Part shown: positions 44,691 through 56,071 of the stretch, in pieces
Position numbering within the stretch: the first letter of the stretch is position 1
Layout of the letters: each line of letters starts with the position of its first letter
The notes under the pieces: generated by a model
Databases searched by the model: none
Seen by the model: the letters and a program-made list of their open reading frames with translations, nothing else
Told to the model about the DNA's origin: nothing
Program-made: the position numbers and the translations under genes
NCBI GenBank assembly: GCA_028023455.1
Contig: JAQFVV010012419.1
Location: 1,002,501-1,066,500 of the forward strand
Length of the DNA stretch: 64,000 bases
Reading direction: 5' to 3'
Source: Epiperipatus broadwayi
Taxonomy: Eukaryota; Onychophora; Udeonychophora; Euonychophora; Peripatidae

Positions 44691-47590
44691 TAATATACAA
44701 AAACTTAGTAAATATACAAGTATTTCTATTTCTATAATTACTTATATTCTGCACCTTAAGGTCTATCAAAAAATAATATGGTTATTACAACATGTAAAAG
44801 ATCTAAGCTCCCTTTGAACTTGCAGTAATGAGCTGCATTGGGATAGTAGCCATTTCTGCTGAAGGATTTCCATAGCATTCTTTCTTCACTTTTCAATCTT
44901 CTTCCCAGCTGTTACAGTGATTGAATTTCCAGACAGATTACCTTAAATTAGATTTGAGGAGTTTTATGTTGTATGCCACCAATACTCTTTGAAGTCACTA
45001 ATTGCTATTTTAATTAATTTTATATTTCATACTGCTTTCAACAATCTCAGGTTTTAATCTTATCTATAATTAGAATTTATCTAATTTTAGATGTAATTTA
45101 TTTTTTTCCTCTCACAAATTTTAAACATACATTTTAATTTACATGTATATACCCATCAAAATAAGAGGAAGTTTACGATGCTTTATTATATCAGCACTCC
45201 ACACTCGTAGCATGTAACTTAAAAGTCACCGACTAAGCTGCTATTAAATAGAAAACCGACAGCAAAACTAATCTATTACTTCCAAATTTAAGATGCAAGT
45301 TAAACATCAAATCATTAGAGGTTTAAAGTAAGTGAATAAATTATGGATTAGGAATAATTTATATAAATTGTGGATTGAAAAGAAATTATCAAAGTACTGT
45401 CAAAACAAATTATAGCAGTGAAAAATTAAGTAGTAATATATAAGATACACATTAACATTTGCATCAAATAAGCTCTGGAAAGTGCATGGAAAGTCAGGGG
45501 TTCACACTGAAAGCAAATAAAGAAGAAATATGAGAATAATAGAGCTGAACCACAGGAGGTTCAAGAGATTAAAAAATGTTAATGTAATACTTAGCATAAT
45601 GAATGAAACAATGGAAATCATTCACATCAACACTTTACCAGACTACTTATAGGGGGAAAGGAGCAAATCTTCATGGATAAACAAACAGAGAAAACTATGT
45701 AATTACTAAAAGATTATTTTTTAAGTCATATTGTAAATTATTTGCTGTGAGAGGGAAGTAAACTAATTAAAATTGTATCAAGCAACAGGATTTAATTGAT
45801 AAACAAACTTTTCAATCTAATTAGTTATTACAGAGAGTAATAAAATGTTGAATCAATATATATATATATGAGAACAAGAGTAAGATTACTTTTATTTTTC
45901 TTCTTTGACAGATCTATCTCCAGGGTGGGAAAACAGATCAGGAAACTTAAGAAATCCATTCTGCTTTATTATTTTGTAAACCTAAAGGCGGGTAACATAT
46001 GTAAATTATTTATTCTCAAGTGTTTCAGTATACAATTCATTCACATTTTATTTATCATCATTAGTCACATTAAATTAACTTTCTTAATTGAAATTTTTAT
46101 AGCATATGGATTTTTTTTAAAAAACAAAAACAGAACAAGTATTAACTAAATATCATAAAGGAATTTGCAGGTTCAAATCGGATCATAATTTATTATTATA
46201 CAAAAGATAATTTACTATTGGCTTTATTAAATTTTTCAATATTGTCACTATTGTCATCGATTTGCCAATTATTAACTACATGGTTAATAATTCGTTTTTG
46301 CCCATACCTGTATAGATCTGTTTTGGCTCAATTTCATTTATGTAGTAGAAATTATGTTTGCCCAACAGATACTTTATCGGTGCATAATTGCAAAGCGAGG
46401 TAAATTCTAGGATGGGTAACATACTTACATGTTGCAATAATGAACCCTATCAAATATTTAATGTGAATGTTAACAATGAAACAAAATGAATTTATGCCGT
46501 TGCAGAATGCATTATTGAGGCTGCATGATCATTAGTTTCTAAATAGCATCTAACATAAATTAAGTCACTGATTAATAAAATCTCATTAACTATTACAGAA
46601 TCGCATATAAAAAAATCCTACCACAAGAATTTATTGAATTTAAAAATTTGCATGTCCTTTTCGTAAAAACGCTTCTCACATCTCTGCAAAACATGGTAAT
46701 ACTGCTTGAAAACCGGAAATCTCGCAAAATTAGCGACCTCTACAACAATCCATTTTCCATCTGCGAGAACTTTTGTAATATTTATAATTTTCAAAATGCT
46801 AAAAGAAAAAAGTCATCAATAAAATTAGTAGTTTAAAAAAAACACAGCATACAAGCATTTCGAAAAGTATGTGCATGTTATTTTTCCGAAGCTAGGCAAA
46901 TATCAATATAGTATTTTGTTTCTATATAAAATAAAAACGTCATTATATTCATTGTTAATATAAAAAATGTTTTGCCAGGATAAAGGTTTTTGGAGTAATA
47001 CATTATTTTTTAAAAAAAGTGCGACAGCTTTCATAACTTTCAATGATTTATTTGATCACCAATATTTTGTTTCTCTAAATACAATATCAAAGCAATTATT
47101 TATTTTTTAAAACCTCTTAATATCAGACATTACTAACGCTTATGAAATACTTGAATTATTGACTTCATTAAAAATTGTAAACTACTATATATATGTGCTG
47201 TATGCTCAGATAATGAAGTTAGTAAATATATATAATTAGATGCAAGATATTAATTTACTTTAAATATAAAAATATTGATTTATTTTAGCTAAGCGCTTTC
47301 AAGAGACTTCTTGCTCTCATATTCATAGCTGCTGTTGTTAAAACTATTTTAGAAAAGAAAATTTATACAAAGTGATGCAAATAATTTATAACTGCCATTT
47401 CCGAAACAGGGCAAAGCAGACTTCTCTTCCTATTAGTTCTAATAAAGGCATGAGATAACAGCCGATCTCTAACGATGATCAATAATCACTGCATTGGTAC
47501 TTTTGTAAGTTCAATTCTGATTTAGAGTAAAAATATAAATATGTGATTTTTAAAAAAAACTTTATAATTGAGATAAACATAAAAGTTTCA
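44691..47590. other. Gene-free AT-rich stretch
   Basis: Plus frames at 45868-46149, 46218-46403 and 46648-46836 were examined; none has a recognised domain or convincing splice borders. No repeat family was identified. Confidence 0.5.
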
Positions 47591-47599
47591 AATATTTAT

Positions 47600-47890
47600 C
47601 ACATTATCACCATTCTTTATGCTTACATAAGCTGGTTACACAGAGGCAAAACTAAGTACAGTAGGGCTAATCAGTGCAAGCCAGAGTAATCAATGGCTGC
47701 ATTAATGTTTGTACATAAAATCACTATCTAGTGCCTACTTATCCAATATCTCCAGACTAGTTTTTAGCTTATGGATCATTGGTGAAAGCTATAAAGTAGA
47801 AACTAATCCGGGGATATTGGATATTTGAGCACTCTGGCTTGCACTGAATGGCACAACTATATGGAGTTTTGCCTCTGTTTAATAAAACTA
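47600..47890. mobile_element. Decayed hammerhead-family foldback
   Basis: The left arm (GAGGCAAAACTAAGTACAG, GCCAGAGTAATCAATGG, ATCCAATATCTCCAGACTAG) is mirrored on the right (GGGGATATTGGAT, GAGCACTCTGGCTTGC, GGAGTTTTGCCTCTG). Two opposing half-ribozymes meet at about 47775 and neither is complete. A flanking duplication was not identified. Confidence 0.7.
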
Positions 47891-47900
47891 TCTACAAAAC

Positions 47901-48130
47901 TAAATTTAAACGATCACATGATCACCATTTCTTATGCTTGCTCATAACTGCTCTAAGATCCAAGGCTCCTCACTGACGAAAGCCACAAGTTAGAAACTAG
48001 TCTGGGGATATTGGAAGAGTAGGTACTAGATAGGGATTTTATGCACAAGCTTTTTGGCATCCATTGATTACTCTGGCTTGCATTGAGTGGCACTACTGTA
48101 TGGAGAGTTTTTCCTGTGTTAAATTTAAAC
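47901..48130 (+). mobile_element. Hammerhead-family element, 11-bp duplication
   Basis: TAAATTTAAAC at 47901-47911 and 48120-48130 flanks 208 bp. The interior begins GATCACATGATCACCAT, has a short left part, then the ribozyme (47958-48016, plus) and the family right arm. Core CUGACGA (allowed N7 change) and GAAACUAGUC are intact. Stem II is AAGC-CACAA-GUUA with one mismatch and one wobble, and the distal stem I loses one pair. Probably weak or inactive. Confidence 0.82.
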
Positions 48131-48893
48131 ATAGAAGTTTACCGCCCGTTACAATTAGCGAGATTACAAAGTGTTATTTAATTGATTAGTTACAACTAAC
48201 TAGATTTGAGACATTCTGCAGCTCATTCTTCATAACTACCAAGACTCCAAATCATTTGATGATGGAATGTCTGTGCATATAAAATATACTATAAAAACAG
48301 ATCATTTATTTTTTATAAGTAAGTACAGATTATTTTAATATTAAAATTATTTGCCCTTAAAACTTCTCTAGAAAATCTACAATGATATTCTTACTATAAT
48401 AAATTAAATTTGAATCAAATATACATACAAATTAGAGAGTTGAAATTAATAAACTCCCACACAATCAAATATGAAAAGTATTAATTCTCTAAGAAATATT
48501 TACCACTAAAGAATAAATAATCAAAATCTAACCATGATTGCAGAGAATAGTAGTGGGATCATGGTTAAGAAATTAGCAAATGGAACTTTAAAGGGTTTTG
48601 TTTAGAAATGGAAATAGTTATTATCCAAAAGATATTTGAATTGCTAGAAAACAGTTATTTCATACGCAAGTTTGCGCTTAAACGGACTTGAATTAGGGAC
48701 ACAAATGTGTAATTTGCTTTACCCATTATGAGTAAAAAGTCTATTCCACTCAAAGATAAATTATAGAGACTATTTGAATTAATGAACTATCAAATTACTA
48801 ATATTTTTTACATAATTTTTCTTATTGTTAATAAATATTTGTCATATATTTATTATGCATATTTGTTATTTATTTTATCATTGTCTGACTGCT
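48131..48893. other. Gene-free AT-rich stretch
   Basis: Nothing recognised. Confidence 0.5.
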
Positions 48894-49070
48894 TTAGTCT
48901 AAAAAAAACCTATATTATGATTTACAAACCACCCTATATTATGCTCAATTATAAAATACAGCATGTAGCACTAGAATTCGCAGGGGGGGGGCTCCGATGT
49001 CTTTGACGGGCTGAAGGCACAGCCAATACATATTCTAGTCTAAAATAACCTATATTATGATTTACAAAAC
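48894..49070. repeat. ~35-bp direct repeat around a G-run
   Basis: AACCTATATTATGATTTACA with flanking AGTCTAAAA occurs at about 48894-48931 and 49033-49070. The segment between includes nine consecutive G at about 48983 and a CpG-containing stretch. It could be an insertion with a long duplication or a local tandem duplication; no element family was recognised. Confidence 0.55.
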
Positions 49071-49431
49071 CACTGACAATGCCAGACATTGTATTTCTCT
49101 CATAGCTGTAATTTTTATAATTGTGGTTGAATTTACAAAAAAAAAAAATTTCTGTATAATATAATTCAGAAATTAAAAATAAAATTAATCAATTGTACTT
49201 TTTATAATTGCAGAAGAATTTACAAAATAATATACATCAAAATGACATTATTTATTAGAAACAAAAATGAAAATTACTTACAAATAGCATTCACTGCAGT
49301 GGACTGGTAGCAAAATCACAAAAGACAGACAAATGACAAAATTTCCCAAAGTTTTCTCCGATTTTTAAATCTCACAGGTCAAAAGAATCCAAAAATTGAC
49401 TCTCCCATGGATTAATCATGTCAGTGTCTTG

Positions 49432-49445
49432 GTTACCATGACAAC
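49432..49445 (+). promoter_or_regulatory. X-box (RFX-type) motif
   Basis: GTTACCATGACAAC fits the X-box consensus (RYYNYY, 1-3 nt, RRNRAC) at all constrained positions. X-boxes bind RFX factors and sit near the start of ciliary genes in animals. It lies 21 bp upstream of a possible start codon in a locally CpG-containing patch. The motif is near-palindromic and also reads on the minus strand. Function is inferred. Confidence 0.4.
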
Positions 49446-49466
49446 GTGGTCATGTTATCATCGACG

Positions 49467-49488
49467 ATGTCTACCGGAAGGAAAATCG
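49467..49488 (+). CDS. Possible tiny first coding exon downstream of X-box
   Basis: ATG at 49467 opens MSTGRKI followed by one base and a donor-like GGTAAATG (intron from 49489). Without splicing the frame stops after GKCKLIG. It is too short to identify. Support is the X-box context, local CpG content and donor sequence; no downstream exon was found. Confidence 0.25.
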
Positions 49489-49489
49489 G

Positions 49490-50440
49490 TAAATGTAAAC
49501 TCATCGGTTGAATAATACTAAAGTACCAAATTTTTTTATTTAATCAACTGTCCCAAAATCTGTTGTATGTATTTATATGTGAATTATTATATATAAACAC
49601 AAACACATGCAAATATATTTATTAATGAATGAGAAAACAAATATATACCTGTATTTACAATATATTTGACAATGGTTATTCTGTCTGCTACTGTTTTGTG
49701 AAGATATAGCTCTTAGTTCTAGGGTGAATGTCAGAAGATATTGTATATGCCCTATATATTTCCCTACCACTTCAATTTTGGTCCTCTGCCTTGTGAATAA
49801 ATCGAGTGACACTTCTGGCTGTATTATGACAGCTTGCCTCATGTCAATGTTTGGTTCTAGCAGTTTCCAGTTCTGAATGTGGACTTGCCTTGCTACATCA
49901 ACCATTTACCTTAACCATTATTGTCTGGAGAATGAAAATTCTGACTTTTATCTCTGTGACAATAGTTCTGAATCTCAAAATGTGTATGGAGAACATGTAT
50001 TCTACCATTCAGCTCAGTGACAGTATTTCTCTGATTCTACCATCAAAAGATTTGAGTATTTATTGCCAGATCACCATCCTTAATAGAAACAGGTTCCGTG
50101 ATCATCACCACCTATTGTCTATGTGTTATCAATCTGCATACACATAGGTTCATGATGATAAATTCAATGTGATATAAATAAGATGGAATCTGGAATAATT
50201 CATTATTTAAAGGCAAGGTGAGTTATAACAGGAGACAATATGTTTTCAAACAATAAAGTAAGATTTACAGTAAGATGTACCAATGGGTATTGAACAACCA
50301 AGAGTTGATATGCAATTCAAAAATCAATTTATGCAAGAATATGATATGTCATTCAAAAAAAAATATGCATCTTCAAGTTTTCCTAGGATTTATTAATTTT
50401 TGTGTTTTTTTTTAAAGGAAAAAGTTTAAACACAACTGCC
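49490..50440. other. Unassigned stretch with two overlapping unrecognised frames
   Basis: The minus frame within 49573-49905 (includes VHIQNWKLLEPNIDMRQAV) and the plus frame 49851-50147 have mixed composition but no recognisable domain. They may be decayed parts of the Ty3-like element that follows. No splice-bounded exon was supported. Confidence 0.4.
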
Positions 50441-50442
50441 AT

Positions 50443-51960
50443 ATGATCAAAATAACAGGAGACCAGGATGACATGACAAAAGACTTAAAAAGATGGTTTA
50501 AACAAATTATAGCTCTAATTACTTTTGAGAAATTACAACTTCATTATGATAGCAGTCTAGAAGTGATATTAATTTCTTATATTTCTGAATATGGAATAGG
50601 TGCATTCGTCAGCCACCAAATAAATGAAAGGGAAAGACATTGTTTTTGCATCTCATTTAATATTCATAATTGAAAAGAAATTATAGTCAGTTTGACTGAC
50701 ATACTTTTGGCAACCATGTTCTCAATAATAAAAGCATAGTCATCCATTTAAGAGTCATAATAATCACAAACCCGTCAAAAATATTCATCTAAGTTTATGC
50801 ATTCTATGTTGACACATTATCAGTATATGATATTAAATTTACTTATCAAGAAAGGAATTATTTTCAACATGGTAATGTTCTATCAAATAAATTTATACAG
50901 AGGAATCATATAAAAAGGATGCACTCAGAGACAATAAACAATAAAACTAAGAGATATACAAAGACAAAATGTATCAAAATCTCATGCAATAGATTCATGA
51001 AAAAAACAAGCACAAAGACAAAATATTTTATTTATCTCAGTTTGGAATATCTCAAATGGAAAAATTCTTAGAGGAGACAGCCATAGTGTTATATCAAGAA
51101 AGAAAACAAGCCACTAAAATTAATACACTAGAATCATCCTGACATTATTTGTACAAAATTCTTGGCCTGAGGATATATTGATAAACATTGAAAAAATGTG
51201 TCAGTTATGCTAAGCATTATTTACTTACACAAAAATAGTTTAAGGTCATGGATACGGGATCCAGGCCATGGCAAAGAGTACATATAGATCAATATATAGA
51301 CCAATCAGAACTGGTTGATGATCAAACTTTTCCAGTAGATATGAATATACGTTATAGGTAGGTAGAATATAAGAGTGTGGAGAAACACTATGGTGTAAGT
51401 CATTAAGATACTAAGAAAAATATTTGTTTATAGATTTTTGGAAATAATTGTAACAGATAATGGAACTTGAATTTTGTATTTAATAGGTTTGAAGAGTTTG
51501 TGAAGCCTTTAAAACAATCAAATCTGCTGTCAAAAAATGTTACATTTCATTGTTACTCTATTTCCAGCAACAGTGATCAAATGCTGAATTGTTATGGATA
51601 AGAAGTTAAATCTTACCTTCTGACCAAAATAAGTCAAACTCATCTTAATGAAAAAATGCAAAGACACAATAGATGATTTGCTTGGATTAGGAATCGTGTA
51701 ATGAAAACAAATATGCAAAGCATAATATTACAGAATATATTTATGTTTTCAAAACATATCATCTAAGCCAGAAAGTAGCAGTTGTGACAACATTATGAAA
51801 AAGAAGAATTCAGCAAAAGAATGCATAGAGGATATCGAAAAGCCTGAATGCCTTCCAACAACTCAGATGCAGACAGATTTTGAAATGTTAAGAGAATAGA
51901 TGTTCTTGCTGATAATAATTAAATCTTGCAAGATTAAGCTAATTCATCCAAAGAAAAGAA
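50443..51960 (+). mobile_element. Ty3/gypsy-like pol remnant (RNase H to integrase)
   Basis: The frame 50443-50673 reads through LQLHYDSSLEVILISYISEY then GIGAFVSHQ, matching the RT-RNase H junction ('l.hfDp..plil.~DaS.~GiGavLsq'), with the catalytic D replaced by Y. Downstream, MAKSTYRSIYRPIRTG and its alternate frame (W.RVHIDYID-type block near 51268) and a later 'DNGT.F' equivalent near 51455-51490 (NR.WNLNFVF) mark the integrase core. Stops and frameshifts are frequent. Gag, protease and LTRs were not identified next to it. A dead LTR-retrotransposon fragment is the best interpretation. Confidence 0.65.
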
Positions 51961-53626
51961 AACCACTCTGACACTTCAAAGATTTTATATAGAGTAAAGG
52001 CTAAGTAAATAAGAGAAGAAAAGACTCTGGAATAAACGAAAGTATGCAATATATGCATTTATATTAATAAAGATACACAGATTGAGTTTTGTTAAAATTG
52101 TATATTTTATGTAGTATATATTTTATAAAGTACAAAATAAATTTGTTTTCTAATCATTAGATAGATTGGAATTGCTAACGAAAATGTGTAGTAATCAAGG
52201 AATTAGATTAATCTTCATATAGAAGAAATTTTAAAAAGAAATAATTAAAAGATAAGTTGATACTAAAAATGTATAAACGAACTCAAATGTAATCGTTGAC
52301 AGATAAAGGATTTTGCAGAATTTCAAGTCTCAAAATATCCACCCATATAGTTTAATAAATGAGTGCAGGAAAAATGTAGAGATTTTTAGTAATATTTGTG
52401 TCACTCTTTGAGTTATTAATATGATAGAAATAATTATATTTAAAATTTATATGAATAAATATATTTGAATTATCTTGGTGTCGGAATATTGTTATTATTT
52501 TTTTTTTTTACTCGTTGTTTGGGTATTAAATCCTTAATATCTCAAATGCCCTAATCCACAAATTAAACATCAACTACATATATAAATTATCCTGGCATTC
52601 ATAATGGATCAATTGTAAGAATATTGACTTGTGGGTAGAAAGTCAATCTAGAAATGAATATAATATTAAAGATTAGAGAAGAATTAATTTATCTTTCTTT
52701 CTCATCAATAAGAAATAAAAAAAATTGCTTTCATTTGATATCATTTGGCAACTCATATATTTTAACCTTGATTTCTTTTTTCAATATTTAGAACTACTCC
52801 ATTATGAATATTTAAAATACTCTTTTCCAATTTATTATATAGGAAAATATAAATGCAATAATGTCTTAGGCCCATCAAAGTACATGGATGCAAAATATAG
52901 AAATTAGGAAATCTTGGAAAACTATTGTTTCTCAAAATAAAACACCCCAGAAAAAGTTTAATATCTAGTTTTTTTAACCAATCTTGGAAAAACAACGTAA
53001 TCAACAAAAGAACCTCTACAGTTTAATGTAAATATGGTATTAAGAAATCATTTCTCTATCCAAATAACTTATTATTAATTTAGCTGCAAGATGTTAAAGG
53101 TGATAGGAAATGTCATTAAATGTGTTTATTGCAAGAAACAAACTAAAAAAGGAACCGTTCGCACCCTAAGAATAAATATGCTTTTAAAATTAAATTAAAT
53201 TATTATAAAATTAAAAATACACACATATATATTGGAATGGTTAGTACACAGATATGATGCATTCGGCACTACCTAACAATTACATTTCCCACATATTTAG
53301 ACTTATTTCTAATATTTTATTTATTTTTTAATTGATTCAATATATTTTCTTAAATGAGATTTTCTATATATATTTCTGTTCACTATATTCTATTGCAAAT
53401 TAATAGTTTAATGTCATTCTTTAGCAACAATAGTACTTTATATAAAATACATGATTGTGAAACAAAATGGTACATAGTTAAACATGATTTCCGTTTTGGC
53501 AGATAAGGTAATTGTATATAACAAAAAAAAAAGTATTTTTAAAAATATTTGCTTTGGTTTTATATATTCCATTATAAAATAATTATTTACATTTCAAAAT
53601 GAAAGCACATATCAAAGAAATGGCTA
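51961..53626. other. Gene-free AT-rich stretch
   Basis: No gene or repeat recognised. Confidence 0.5.
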
Positions 53627-54375
53627 CTATGTTTCTTGATTACTTTTGGTGCCTTTGTTTGTTACAACTGTAAATAAAGTGCCCACTGCCTTGCTCAAAT
53701 TTCCCATCTTATGAAAGAGATTGCCAACATTATTAATGCCTGAATCAAACCTATGATTGTTGATCTGAAAGGATTCTGAATGCTCACATTGCTGCTTCCC
53801 TGCAATGAATGTTGTTATGTGAAAGGCATGATGTAGGGGGCACACTTTCGAAAAATTTGAATCAATCCCAGGTGTTCATTCTTTCACTAGGAGGCTGGAG
53901 CTCATCTAACAGTTATAATACCTACTGCAGTTGAGTTTCCAGCTGTCATCTACAATCTTCCAGACTCTGCATATGCATCTCTAACCAATATTTATTGCAT
54001 AATTTTTCTTCAGCAATCATCTCTATGTCTTGGGTGAGAAAAATTTGCCCATCATCTTCACATGAAGCTGAAATACTGTTTTTTTTTCTCAATGCATGCC
54101 TTAATTGATTATACTCAGATTGAAAATTCATATTTTCTTCTTCAAGCTCTTGATTCGTGGAATGGGACTTTCTAATTGTCAACTTCTAATACAGTTTGCA
54201 TGGGCAAATAGCCTAACTTTGGTTGTTTGTGGTAATATTTTTTAATTTTAAATTTGTTTCAAAAGATGTGATGTAAACCTTGCATCATCTTCACCAGATA
54301 TAGTCATGGTACAATACATTTGCATAGAATGCAAAAATTATGGCTTTTAGCTTTGCATAATAAAACAGTCAATGT
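53627..54375 (-). pseudogene. Dystrophin/utrophin C-terminal pseudogene
   Basis: Reading on the minus strand from about 54360, with frameshifts: MQMYCTMTISGEDDARF (end of the ZZ region, 'pmvEYCtPTtSGEDvRdF'), then KYYHKQPKLGYLPMQTVLE ('kryfaKHPr.GYLPVQTVLE'). A TAG and a deletion follow. Next come ELEEENMNFQSEYNQLR, IEMIAEEKL and a QSLED block, equivalent to the C-terminal coiled coil that binds dystrobrevin. Then QLETQLQ...LLDELQPPSE, and finally VGNLFHKMGNLSKAVGTLFT, resembling the invertebrate dystrophin C-terminus. Dystrophin links actin to the membrane dystroglycan complex. At least three stops and several frameshifts make this a dead copy. The contiguous layout suggests a processed or partial duplicate; no poly(A) tail was found. 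Confidence 0.78.
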
Positions 54376-54377
54376 TG

Positions 54378-54900
54378 ATTGCTTGCCTGTTTCACTTATT
54401 TTACCCTTACACCTATACTTATGACAGATTTAAACCCTTTGAGAGTATCTACACATACAACATTGAGTGATTATATATGTATGATTGCACATATATATGT
54501 GAGCAATAAGCATATGTATATATTACAGATATAAGTTTTTTTTTAAAAAATCGTGTAGTTTAAAAAAAAAAAATGATTTAATTTAAAATGCTGATTTATT
54601 TTATCTTTATTTTGCTGGCATCACATATACACACACAAGAGAGAGAGAGAGAGAGATAGCTATTCCAGTTACTGCGGTCCTACATAAATGGTGGCAGAAT
54701 TAGCTTTATACTGATTATAAATTCAGTTTGTAAACAATTTAAATTAGACCCCCACGACTGTCTTGATTTAGTGTCAGTCTGGTTTGATATCTTTAAAATT
54801 GAGAATAGCATTTCTGAGAATTAATATTCTTTGACATTAGCAAAGTCATAAACTATAGAACAATACAAACAGATTTAAACAGTGATATCAGGTTAAGATT
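54378..54900. repeat. Left copy of a long direct repeat (partner at 63508)
   Basis: From TTGCCTGTTTCACTTATTT onward this copy is colinear with 63508-64000, including CACCCTTACACCTATAC-type, GCTGATTTATTTTAT-type and AGCAAAGTCATAAACTATAG blocks, at an estimated 80-85 percent identity. The left copy holds an AC/AG microsatellite (54627-54657) absent from the right one. It starts immediately beside the dystrophin pseudogene. Nature unknown: an LTR, another dispersed repeat or a segmental duplication. Confidence 0.8.
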
Positions 54901-55957
54901 AGAATTTAAGCACGAAATTGCTTGGATTTCAGAAGAATTTTCTAGCTGCATACAAACTGATAAACAAGCAGATGTTCAGAAGTAAAATTTGTACAAATAG
55001 TGAAATTTTTGTAGGCAAGAGATATTTACTATATGTTTGTAAAGAGTGGCAAACTAAACCCACACCATTTTTTATCTTTAACATGGCAGTGTAAAAAGGT
55101 GTAAACTCTCTTGTGGGATGTGGTAGACCAAGGTTCCAACTTAGCCTGTGGTTGCAGTTAACCATCACAGCTGCAATGGACTAAATTACAGCATAGCCAT
55201 CAGCCTACTATTGTAAGAGAATATCTATGGAAACCTAGCCACCCATCAAGAAGAATAGTGCCAGCATCATCCAAGTGCCGGAAGCTGCAAAGAATTAAAC
55301 TGTAATCATTCTAATTACCACAGAGCTTTGTGTACAAACTGTTAATTTTGCAATAAAATTAGCTATATAATAAACAACATTTAAAAATCTGTTTTCTAAG
55401 TTCTGTAAATAAATCTGATAAATGCTAATTAATGTAAACTTAATGTCTGAAACTAAAACCTATAATGTGAAATCACTCTTTTAACATGTAAAACACTAAT
55501 AATCTAATTTACGCTGTAAGTTACTGCAGTTTTTTATGCCTATTATTCTATTTTAATTTATTTTTATCATTTTATTATTGTGTGGATTTAATATGCCAAA
55601 TAACTCAAAAACATGAGTATACATACACAATTTTGGTCTATTTCTTTATGAAGATATTTTCATGTCTTCATTTTAATAAAGATTAAATATTATTACTCTC
55701 AACTCACTGTTTCAAGATCTTTATTATTTATACTGATTAATTTTATGAATTAATATTATAATAACCAGTTACATCCTCGTAAAGTTGGAGTTTGCTTATC
55801 TATAGTTATGAATTATAACTTTCCATCAATGTAATCTGTATATCATAGGAACTAGCCACAGGGATATTATTAAGCATATTTATAATGTTTTATAAGTAAT
55901 TGCCTTTCAAATATGTTTTCACCTCCTTAGATTAATATGTATTACAGATGCATGTTT
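54901..55957. other. Gene-free stretch
   Basis: The long repeat may extend a little past 54900, but its partner leaves the window. Nothing else recognised. Confidence 0.45.
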
Positions 55958-56071
55958 GGTAACTTAATATAGAATATTTATTAATTTAGTCCCTAGTTGG
56001 TATGTTTGAGATTTGGTAACTTAATATAGGTTATTAATTAATTTAGTCCCTAGTTGGTATGTTTGAGATAC
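55958..56071. repeat. Two-copy ~58-bp tandem repeat
   Basis: GGTAACTTAATATAG followed by TTAATTTAGTCCCTAGTTGG and TATGTTTGAGAT occurs twice in a row with few differences. Confidence 0.85.

Noticed and set aside
47600-48130. CRISPR-like array, suggested by repeated blocks
   Set aside because: The repeats are two dispersed hammerhead-family copies with inverted arms, not regular repeat-spacer units, in a eukaryotic context.
49573-50147. Opposed frames of about 100 codons each
   Set aside because: Not recognised, overlap each other, and lie beside a decayed Ty3-like element; more likely remnant or noise than a gene.
53520-53600. Poly(A) tail of the dystrophin copy
   Set aside because: The nearby A-run is on the plus strand, the wrong orientation for a tail of a minus-strand retrocopy, so processed origin is not proven.
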